Program-made: the position numbers and the translations under genes
Assembly (NCBI GenBank): GCA_015039365.1
Contig: WION01000188.1
Location: 1 to 64,000, forward strand
Direction of reading: 5' to 3'
DNA: 64,000 nt
Origin: Amanita rubescens
Lineage: Eukaryota > Basidiomycota > Agaricomycetes > Agaricales > Amanitaceae
Notes under the pieces: model-generated
Told to the model about the DNA's origin: nothing
The model's input: only the letters and a program-made list of their open reading frames with translations
The model's database searches: none
Part shown: one piece after another, positions 55,197-64,000 of the stretch
Position numbering within the stretch: position 1 is the stretch's first letter
Layout: each line of letters begins with the position of its first letter

Positions 55197-56756
55197 GTGT
55201 GGTACCAGAGCGAAGACCAGGCGGCACATACACGTGGCAGTCAGGGTCGTGGGAACATTCTACAAAACCACTCTTCGCTAATTCCCATGTCGCGTAGGAG
55301 GACTCAGAATAAAACCTGTGAGCTGTGGCCATTCGTTCAATCTGGACTGTCACTGACTCACGTAGATAACGCAAAACAAAAGGGTGGACAATTTGGCATT
55401 CGCTTAGTGCAGGGATCGGAAACAGTGGTGGCGAAACGAGTAGCACGAGAGTTGCACTCCGTTCCCCTGATCAATCAACTTCCCTGCGAGATTCTTGCAG
55501 AAGTGTTTTGGAGCTGTGTATCGGAAACGACATGGATGTCGTGCGCTAGTGCTCCACTTTTACTATGTCGTGTCTGTTCATCGTGGCGGGCGCTCGCTCT
55601 TGCTACGCCAAAGATATGGACCACTATACGCATAAACATCTGTAACTCGACCATGAATCCATCGGCTGCCGCCCGTGTCACCGATGCTTGGCTCAAGCGC
55701 TCGCAATCTCTTCCTTTGACGTTGCATCTGCAGGTGCCTTCATCGTATTCCCCCGCCTCTTGGACAAGGATCAAGACTGCCCTTGTCAAAGCTAGTTTAT
55801 CTGTCCTTTACTCTCATTCATCGAGGTGGCAGGACATAACTCTAGACCTGCATACGTTTCAGCTATCATCGTTTCCGAGGCTGGATACACTATGCTTGCG
55901 GTCATTTCATCTCAAAGGATCGCATCATAAATTTATGGAATTACCTTTCGAAAGTTCGCTTCTCACGAAACTATCTTGGCCATTCCCACTCGACCCGTCT
56001 ACAAACCCGCAGATTCCTTGGAGTCAAATTTCCCATTTGCACATTCTAACCGGAATGACATATTTTTCTGCGACAGAAATAATCCGCTTGTGTCCTCAAT
56101 TGGAGGAATTTTCGGCAATGTTTGTTCACTACGCTCCTACGAATAACCGCCTCCCTCGCCAACCTCTAGCGGAGAATTGCCATTTGCGGAGACTTAAAAT
56201 CGTTGTCTACGATGTTTGTCGTCCCTTTTTCGAATCATTGACGTTACCGGCCCTCGAAGAATTCGATTATACATTTGGAGGCGGTGACATTAGACGTTTT
56301 ACACGGCACTCTGTGCAGCCGGAACTCCCGCGCTTGCTAACACGCTTAAAATGCAAACTAAAAAAGTTGAGGCTTAGTCGATTTATGCTAATATCTTTTC
56401 ATGTTCTAGAATGCCTGGCACACGAGAGCCTAGAAACCATCCAAACTTTGTATGTTGAAGACTATCCTACGTTCACCGACGATTTGCTTATTCGTCTCAT
56501 TTCCCCATCTCCCACTGGACAACGTATATTATTACCCAATCTGACACACCTGACACTTGTTAGGTGTGTGAAGGCACTGTCGTCCGGCTTGCTAGGGAAA
56601 GTGGTCGCCTCGCGGTGTTGTTCACCAGAACCTGAAGTGGAACGATTACAGGTTCTATCGCTTACAGTCCCAGGACTGTACGAGGTAGATGAGAACCTTA
56701 TCAAGGATGCAATTGCAAATGGCCTTGTCGCAAATATAACGTTGCTCGGGTGGTGA
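55197..56756 (+). CDS. F-box/LRR-type protein
   Basis: A single open frame of up to 519 codons. F-box: NQLPCEILAEVFWSCVSE, followed by CRVCSSWRALALATPKIWTT, the classic Agaricomycete signature. LRR-like segments follow (FPRLDTLCLRSFHLKG, LPNLTHLTLVRCVKALSSGL). It ends NGLVANITLLGW at 56756. ATG 55197 is the longest start; ATG 55287 (MSRRRTQNKTCELWPF) is equally plausible, and the N-terminal part before ELHSVPLINQLP is not family-like and may contain an intron. Probable SCF substrate receptor. It is divergent from 53861-54970, with about 230 bp between the start codons. Confidence 0.82.
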   Translation: MWYQSEDQAAHTRGSQGRGNILQNHSSLIPMSRRRTQNKTCELWPFVQSGLSLTHVDNAKQKGGQFGIRLVQGSETVVAKRVARELHSVPLINQLPCEILAEVFWSCVSETTWMSCASAPLLLCRVCSSWRALALATPKIWTTIRINICNSTMNPSAAARVTDAWLKRSQSLPLTLHLQVPSSYSPASWTRIKTALVKASLSVLYSHSSRWQDITLDLHTFQLSSFPRLDTLCLRSFHLKGSHHKFMELPFESSLLTKLSWPFPLDPSTNPQIPWSQISHLHILTGMTYFSATEIIRLCPQLEEFSAMFVHYAPTNNRLPRQPLAENCHLRRLKIVVYDVCRPFFESLTLPALEEFDYTFGGGDIRRFTRHSVQPELPRLLTRLKCKLKKLRLSRFMLISFHVLECLAHESLETIQTLYVEDYPTFTDDLLIRLISPSPTGQRILLPNLTHLTLVRCVKALSSGLLGKVVASRCCSPEPEVERLQVLSLTVPGLYEVDENLIKDAIANGLVANITLLGW

Positions 56757-56927
56757 TAATATTAATCATTACATTTCTTATCCTCGTATTCTCCGCCACT
56801 TCATGCTTCTTTTGCTGTATTTCGCATCGGATCTATGTTACATCATGACAGTGTTTGTCACCCTGAAAGCGTCGGAGGGCACGGACTGTACCAATAGTTT
56901 GACTTTTTCCCCGTTGTCGTTGATGAT

Positions 56928-59172
56928 GTTGACCGGCGGATTCGGACCGGTCGCTTTGATTATGATCACATCGTCGTCGTGGCTTCGCTGCGCTTTCGTA
57001 GACATGCTCTAAGCGACAACAAGCATCTCTGGCGCGCGCTTTCCAGCGGGATTGTATGACTGGAATGCATGCCAAAAGGCTCTTCAGGACAATTGCACTT
57101 CGGGAATCGACAACGCCGTAACTACCGAAAAAATGGTTATGTACTTCCCCGTTGGTGATCCCTTGCATGCACGACACAACCCTCTTCGGTTCCCCACACC
57201 GCGTCTAGCCTACCCACTCGTCATCGTCCTCCACATTGCAAGGAAGACTCTAGCGCATAACCTCTGCGTTTACTCTGAACGAGTCATGGGAACTGCGTTT
57301 CTTGGAATAAAGGTCTTCCACGTCCGCTTGGGTCGAAGACGTGATGCGGAATGGATGCCTACCGTGTCTCCTGGATCGTTTGCGCAAACAAATCGATTCA
57401 TTGTCGTCCCAGGAAGAATCGAGAAGGAAAGCAGACACAATCCTCGAATCCTCCCTCCATCGTCGACGATCGAATAGGAACTGACCGGAACCGGGCGCCT
57501 CTTCTACAAACTCGAGCTGACACTAAACGCTCTCAACAACAAATCCTGATTGCAGCAAGAAGGAGAGTGTACGATATGCGCTACCCACAAAACATCGACT
57601 CTATGGCCCCTTCCTCCATATAACCAAACCTCTCAGTTACATCGTCCCTCTCGACGAAAATGGAAAAAGAACCCTCCGCTCACCCTCCCCGCCTTCCTCA
57701 GGCTCAGAAGAAGAAACAACCAAAATCCACCTCGACATGCTCACCCTTCTCTCCGCCGGTATACACCCCACTTTCTGCTTCACCACCACCTCTTTTATCC
57801 CAGTACTGATCCCTTTTTAGGCAATTCACTCGACGAAGGCGTCCCTGACAGCCCAAACCAAAACTCTCCGCCGAAGCAACCCAACCCCGAGGACATTTCA
57901 CCGCATAGGATCGTCCCGGATTACCCGTTCCTCTCCGCGGCGAGGTATTTGATAGAGGCGAATATGAAAGAGGCGTGGGGGAACTTGATCAACATCGCTC
58001 AAGATATTGGAGGTGTCGTAGACGAAGACAAGGACGGGAGTTATTACGAGGGTGAGGGTGAGGGTGAGGGTGAGGATACCGACAACGACGGGGACGACGT
58101 GAGTCTCAATTTCCTAATCTTACCTGACTCTGACCTTGCCGCATACAGGTTTCGACAATACCCAAAGACGTCTCCTCAGATGCCCAATATTCTGAATCGT
58201 CTAGCGGCCAACCCACTGGCGCCGCTTCACCTTTTTCACCCACTGGAGGAGAAGTGGATGGAGAAGAAGACCAAGGCCTCACGAACCACGAATGGTCCGT
58301 TTCGATCCGAAATACGCGTCGTTGGGTCGAACGACTCGTCGATTCTTTTTCTTATCTTGATTTTGTCAGGATGGGAGGTGTAGCCGGGTATTGGAAGGGT
58401 GGAATCAAGGAACGGTGTGAGGCATTGAAAGCTCGTCGGGGAGGGCCAAATGCCGATGACGCAGTCACAAAAGGCGAATGGAGGCGCGTTGTGTATTGGA
58501 TGGATTATCAAGATTTGTTGCGTGCGTGTTCTCTCCTATTCTCTGATTCACACAACTGACCCACGCACGCACAGTAAGTCCCATATTAAGGCGAATGAGA
58601 GACACGACTTCTCACCACCGCTTTTGGAGTCAAGAACTGGCCGATCAACAGGCAACGAAGAAGACATCAACGAGACATCCGGCTATTCCCAATCACGCTA
58701 TTCATAACGGGGTACTCTCCGCCTCCTCGTCCTACACCTTCTTCCCCCTGAACCCCAATTCAAGACAAATCAGCTGATCTAAAGGCTGGCGAATTTAAAT
58801 TGGCAGAGGAAGGTAACAGAATGCAACCGCCGATTGGGAAGTTGAAAGGGACAGTCAAGATGATCGGTGATAGGGCCATTTTATGGACCATGGCGAGCGT
58901 CCCACGTTTCCTCTTACCCGTTTATTAATATGAAAGTAGACAGTCGAGCTATGTTGAACAAGATGATCCAGAATGGGTCGTGAATGGTGTTCAGATTGGA
59001 TGTATTGGTTCAGCGGCTGGGTTCGTTGGTATGTGGACTGGAGCAGAGCAGTAAGTGTCTCTTTTTGTTCATTAATGCTACTACGATTGATGTTCTGGGC
59101 TTGTAGCACTCGAGGAGATCCGATTGGGTCGAGTTGGCCATGGAAAGTCGCACCATGTAGTTACGCGTAAAT
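56928..59172. repeat. Inverted segmental duplication X', right copy
   Basis: The reverse complement of about 29385-31556. The outer end shares CTTGTAGCACTCGAGGAGAT, the inner end GGATTCGGACCGGTC. A short extra segment near 57075-57150 is absent from the left copy. The microsatellite GAGGGTGAGGGTGAGGGTGA (58050 on) replaces the GATGAC run of the left copy. Confidence 0.85.
57000..58780 (+). pseudogene. Unknown gene X, right copy (disrupted 5' part)
   Basis: The 3' part is open: LDEGVPDSPNQNSPPKQPNP, HRIVPDYPFLSAARYLIEAN, MKEAWGNLINIAQDIGG, then a 50-bp intron (GTGAGTCTCAAT...GCATACAG), then NHEWSVSIRNTRRWVERLVD and KGGIKERCEALKARRGGP. The 5' part has stops that the left copy lacks (TAG near 57476, TGA near 57547) and a 1-bp change near 57590. 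The two copies are broken at different places, so the duplication predates inactivation. The family is not recognised. Confidence 0.55.
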
Positions 59173-62100
59173 CATTATACAAGTTTTTATCCGCATTTTC
59201 CTTATAGAGTAGATGAAGCTTTTTGAAAGCCGCATAATATATATAGTTACACAATATCTGTACAAATCATTGTACGGGTTTTTGTGCGCGGCGACACAGA
59301 GTAGTTGAAAGCTTTTTTAAGATCAGTCCACGTCCATCCGTCCAGCACACCAACCTTTGCATACTGAGCATCCGAATCGCGCTCAGGGTCGAAAGTAGCT
59401 GCACATTGTGCGGCAAAGAGTCCTGTTACAATCCGATTCAGTCAAACCGGGATATTGCCAGAGTAAATGCAATTATGGGGTCCCACTCATCACGGAGTCG
59501 ATCATCCCCCTCCACAGCGCATCGGGATGTCCCAAGATGGATGACATGGTTAGTCCCTGGCATACGCGATTGAGGCTCAAACGGACAGAAGGCGATACGC
59601 GCTATGTAGAGAGGAGTGAGTGAGGGGTGAATGGGAGAGAAGACGGGCCTACTTCACCGAGCTTGTGGATGTAAGATATGTGGAGCAGGATAGTAAGTGG
59701 CCATAAACAATGGGGAAACTAACGTCTTGCTATACTGATCCTCAGAACCTCTTCTAGCGCAAGAAGGGAAGCTCCTTGTCAGTGTTCCTGTCGGGCATAA
59801 ACGGAAAGCGAAGTCAGGCAGGACCAGACGATTTCGGGGGCTTAACCGTAGCATCGCCGTGCCGTTGTAGATTTCACCGAAGAATCGCCCAATTTCGGCG
59901 CGTTGCGTAGGAATCCTGTTGGATTGAGGCGTTGATCGATAAGGGGCAAGGGCTTCGTCCGCGTAAATTTGGGTCTCATACGTGTAGAAGGCGCCTGCAT
60001 GTGGCTCATGACGGTGAGACGAAAAGGGCGGAGTTGGCAGGTTGAGCATTTACCCCCACCTTTGCGGCATATAGTCCAGCTTGGGATCACGATGATGACC
60101 AGAGTGGAGCGTGGGCGACAAATGGCCCATCCAGAAACGGCTTCTTTTGACAAAGAAGGATAGCGAGGGGGAACAAATGATACGAGGTTGGAAAGCAGGT
60201 GAATTCTAGAAGACTCGTCAAGGGATTCTACGATTGGCGTGAGATTCGGGGAAACAACATTGAGATCCGAGAATGGCATGCTTGCAGAAAAGGAGCCAAG
60301 GGATTTTAGAGGTAGACGGTATGGAAGCAATGGGATGGTGAGGAGGTTTGCAACAACTTGACAAACGGTTTGAGGGTGGTATGTTTGTGGTGGCTGAGAG
60401 ACGGATAGAATGCTTTTGACGAGCCCTACAAGCAGGGGAAGAGCAGGCGACGACTTTGACTCTGCGGGCTACACGATTTGTAAGCAGGCACCACAAAGAC
60501 GAACAGCTCGAATCGCCTTGGATATTAATGAATATAGGCCGTTGTGGAAAAGGTGCTCTGGAATTTGAGTGTCATAGGGTTGCGTGAATTGTTTAGGTGA
60601 TAATAGTGTGTTTAATACGCGAAGGTGGTTTAGCGCATGACTCGACCTAGCAAGCATCGTTCAGAGCGTGACGACGTGAATTCAAAGAAAAAAACATACT
60701 GTGGTGCCTTTGCAATGGACCGTAACATGAACAAGCTTAGCTTTCGCATAAGCACAAGCCAACTTTCAACTGGTTGATGCACGCTCGCCACTTGCACAAA
60801 GCACGTCAGAAAGCAACAATGGAGAACTAACAGGCACACTTGCCTAACACGGCACGAGACCAGATAGCCAAAGCCTCTTCGTCGTTTTCAAGCAGCACGA
60901 GACACCTCATGCCCTCGATTCCTAGCACGTCTGCCTCGAAGCGAGCCTTCAGCCCTTTCTTGAGTTGCCTTGTCTGGATGACACCCCTCCACCACTCTTG
61001 CAGCGTACACGCGCTGTCGTGACGTCGCTTCTGCTCCAGGCGCTATCGATGATGGTGTCGTGCGAGACAGCGGACGAGGTGCCTCCGAGATTTATTCTTC
61101 TGCATCCTTCTTCTGCGAATAGAGGTATCCGCTGCATGTTGAGAAGATCGTAATGGTTTGAAGCAAGTCAGTTCTCGAGCGATAGCCGTGTACATGCTCA
61201 TTTGCCCGTCCGCACTCCAGTGTTATTGAGCCCTGTCCGTGAAACGAACCAAAAGAAGTGAACCTTTGTTTATTTATGGGCGCTGCCGAGCTATGATAGA
61301 TCTTCCATGACCTTGCTGCTACAATCCGGTGCTTCCCGAAGTATAGGTACAGTGTAGTCGGAGCAACATAAGCCAAAGGCGGTGTGACCTATCTGCTCTC
61401 TTTCCCCTTTCTCATTGAGAGTTGGAGTGAACCCGCCTACAACCGCGTGAACACTGAAAGAAGGTCGTTTTTTCCAGTTTTGGTGTCGTGGCGGAGGGAC
61501 GGGAACCGGAAGTGCAAGCTGCAGCTCTACGTTCTGCGTACGCACAAAGCGTGTCGTATGGGCCAGGTAGCAGTATCTGCAAATGGAATGCGAGGTACGC
61601 GTCCATCGGAAGCAGCGGCCTCAGCTAGAGCCCGGGCGTTTCGCAGACCTGTCCTCGACAGCGGATCCGGGCCGTATCGGGTGGAGCGAAGTAGGGTCTG
61701 CAATCACTGCAATTATGCGTAGGGACAAATGGCGCTGAACGAAAAGGCTGGGTTGCCAGCGCTGACGGCTGTGGAGTGTCAGATGGCAGCATGAGCACCT
61801 GAGGCTGCGGACATGCATTCGTCAACCATCTCAGACCAGCACCTCTGTTTGTTTTTGCCTTGCTTGTCTTATCTTGTCCCAGATCACGACGGTGGCGAGG
61901 AGAGGAAGTAAGACGACATCGGCGGTTGTTCCGTGTGAAGAAGCGTAATGGGAGACAGCCTCGGCTGAGGCCGTGTTGAGAGACATGCTCGCAACAGCAG
62001 GGATCGAGCCTGATGGAGTGAAGTAGGCTGCAGTAACGACGCGACCGGCAGCCTGAAGGTAAACACCAACGAGGTGGATGCCCCGTGTGGATCAAGGATG

Positions 62101-62470
62101 TTCAAGTTGGCAGCCTGGATGAAGGCCTGCGGAAGGAGGTCAGTCAAGGTACTATATACAAAAAGGGACTAACGTACCTTCGTAGGTGCTGGAAGCGGGC
62201 TAGCGAAAGGACGCGTTCATCTGCGTCACTGGGGTGATCGGACCCTGAGAGCAACCTGGTTCCCGGGGGTCCGTGAACTTATATTACTTAACCCCGCGTC
62301 AACCCCTTGAACGCACCATTCTACTCAGCTGGTACGCTCGCATCGCTCTGCGCGCTCATTGTTTCGCCTATCGCACAGTCACCCGACATCGTTATTTGAG
62401 ATTGCTGCCCCACCACACACTTTGTGCCCACATACTACCAGTAGGTCAACCACCTTGTCCAAGACTCTGA
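59173..62470. other. Long stretch without a supported gene
   Basis: Several frames overlap (59654-60049 minus, 59842-60330 minus, 61625-62095 minus), but none resembles a family and none has a convincing splice pattern. 61220-61330 is a short third copy of repeat R (GTGAAACGAACCAAAAGAAG; GGGCGCTGCCGAGCTATGAT). It has normal CpG content up to about 62460, then changes abruptly. Confidence 0.45.
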
Positions 62471-64000
62471 CTCACCACTCAGGTTGCTGCTGATACAAGA
62501 CACATCATCCATTGCCAAGTTTTCAAGTCCAGTACACTTCTTAATTCACAAACCCAGCTATCATTGCTTTTTTCCCTTATCTCTGGTGTGCACTTCCTTT
62601 TCACCACATCCTTATCTGGCAATCTCATCTTGATCCTAGTGCAACATCAGTCATGGCAGCTACAACTGCACCTTCACTAAGTAAGCTAATTTGTGTGTCC
62701 CAGCATTGTGATTCCTTGGCTGACACACATCAGATGCAGATGAGACACAAGTTCAAATGCTCAGGGAACGTTACCTATGCCCACACTTTCACATCCTTGT
62801 CATTGGGAGGGCTAATGCAGGCAAAACAACCATCCTGGAGAAGGTTTGTGGTGTAGCAAAGGGGACAAAGCCCATCATATATGACAAGGATGGTAAGTCA
62901 GTCTGTTTGTGCTTCCTTTGACTATTGAGTTTCTTGCAGGTAATCTGATTGAACAGTCTGAGATTCATTTGATGTCATCACTTGAGGTGAGTTGCATAAT
63001 TATGTACAGTATAGATGTGCCAATTCACATGCAATGATAACAGAGAGGCCTGCATGATATTGAGCATCAAATTACATACCCTGGAAGTAACTTTATCTTC
63101 CATGACTCTCAGGGTTTTGAGTCTGGTTCAACTGAGGAATTGGAGATTGCTTGGAAGTTCATTGAAAAAAGGTCTGCAGAAACTGATATGAAGAATAGGC
63201 TCCATGCAATTTGGTAACTTGCTTTATCCATTTACAGTACTGGCTGACCTTCTTCTAGGTACTGTATACCCATGGACAGCCCTCGTCCCATTCTACCTGC
63301 AGAACTTGAATTCTTCAATCAAGGGACAGGCAGAGGTGAAGTCCTAATGAGCTCATGTCTTATCATGTTGGTTTGGAGAGGTTGTTTATTGCTGCATCCT
63401 CTTCATTGGCCAAATTTCCACAGTGTACTGACTAGAAAACATTCCATTTACAGTTCCTTTGGTGGTTGTCTTCACTAAATTTGATGGTCAGATAGCCAGT
63501 GAATTTGTCAACTTGACTGGTGCAAAGGATGAAGATAAGTGGGACAGGGCCAGGGAAATTGCTGAAATCACTTTTCAGAAAGTTTATCTTCCTAAAGTTT
63601 TGGATGCCAAACATCCCCCCAAGGCATATGTGCGATTGGAAGGCAAGAATAATGAGAATTGCTTCCTGAAAATGAGAGTAATGTTATTTCATAGACATGG
63701 ATTTACCAGAGATGAATTGTGCTGAATTAACTCGACAAACTGCAGATGCAATAGATGATAGCAGCATACAACAGCTATTTGTTTCAACACAAATGAATAA
63801 CCTTGACCTTTGTGTTAAATCTGCACTTCAGTGAGGGTCACATTCAAGATGTTACACACATATGTACTAACATTGACATTGTTCAGACATATTCTGAGTC
63901 ATAAAACTTGGACATGGAATTATATCATTCTCATAGTGTTTTCAAAATTTCCACATTTCTGGGTATGCATTTTTGCAAACTGCACATCAACATGAAAAAC
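62470..64000. other. Second CpG-depleted stretch
   Basis: From about 62470 to the window end only four or so CG dinucleotides are seen (near 62768, 63284, 63633 and 63734), against dense CG just upstream. It contains the second GTPase gene. It probably continues beyond the window. Confidence 0.75.
62653..63834 (+). CDS. P-loop GTPase-like protein, paralogue
   Basis: A multi-exon gene of about 280 aa. After a short first exon (MAATTAPSL) come LRERYLCPHFHILVIGRANA then GKTTILEKV (G1), RGLHDIEHQITYPGSNFIF, HDSQGFESGS (G3), LHAIWYCIPMDSPRPILPAE, VVFTKFDG (G4), PKAYVRLEDMDLPEMNCAEL and STQMNNLDLCVKSALQ, with the stop at 63834. Introns are short GT..AG, except the last (63643-63694), which begins GCAAGA and so is a GC..AG intron. 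It lacks the proline-rich N-terminus of the 27280-28563 gene but shares its domain order. Target unknown. Whole gene lies in CpG-poor DNA. Confidence 0.85.

Noticed and set aside
59654..62147. Several 80-160 aa minus-strand frames
   Set aside because: They overlap other frames, show no domain or consistent splice pattern, and do not match the window's other families.
1..64000. tRNA or rRNA genes
   Set aside because: I scanned for TTCGAATC/GGTTCGA-type arms and conserved rRNA strings and found no convincing fold. A covariance-model search would settle it.

Overview
The window looks like nuclear DNA of a filamentous basidiomycete, most likely an Agaricomycete. Genes are split by many 45-60 bp GT..AG introns, and several families typical of that class are present: F-box and F-box/LRR proteins, DUF6699-like proteins, small P-loop GTPases, an Spt5-like KOW protein, a SNF2 ATPase and a PIF/Harbinger transposon with a Myb-like partner. 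No prokaryotic, organellar or viral genes were recognised. All coordinates come from reading by eye, so exon limits are approximate unless splice sites are given.

Region 1 (1 to about 22.5 kb) is CpG-rich and saturated with short dispersed repeats. About 25 copies of a GC-rich palindrome (consensus TCCGGCCNGGCCGGA) recur in both orientations with shared flanks. They are interleaved with a fold-back (MITE-like) repeat. Embedded here are a small unknown gene (2.6-3.7 kb, -), a large unknown gene of about 890 aa (7.1-9.9 kb, -) with a truncated second copy at 5.0 kb, a SNF2 ATPase (10.1-15.1 kb, -) and an Spt5-like KOW protein (19.5-21.9 kb, +). Palindrome copies lie inside an intron and inside coding exons of the SNF2 gene. 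The block reads as one repeat-rich locus carrying chromatin- and transcription-type proteins, possibly a large mobile or heterochromatic element.

Region 2 (about 22.5-27.9 kb) is sharply CpG-depleted. It holds decayed palindromes with CpG changed to TpG/CpA, a long perfect hairpin, telomere-like tracts, a 69-bp tandem array of about 33 copies, and the 3' part of a GTPase gene. A second CpG-depleted stretch with a paralogous GTPase gene starts near 62.5 kb.

Region 3 (28-62.5 kb) has normal CpG content. It contains an inverted 2.2-kb duplication (29.4-31.6 and 56.9-59.2 kb), a second inverted duplication (32.5-33.2 and 52.2-52.85 kb), two DUF6699-like genes, an apparently complete 3.74-kb PIF/Harbinger element with 45-bp inverted repeats and a 3-bp target duplication, a tandem cluster of related F-box genes and pseudogenes (42-52.2 kb), and two divergent F-box/LRR genes (53.9-56.8 kb). 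With the two GTPase genes outside, the order GTPase - duplication X - repeat R - centre - repeat R' - duplication X' - GTPase is mirror-symmetric. Stretches without a convincing gene are described in the feature list.
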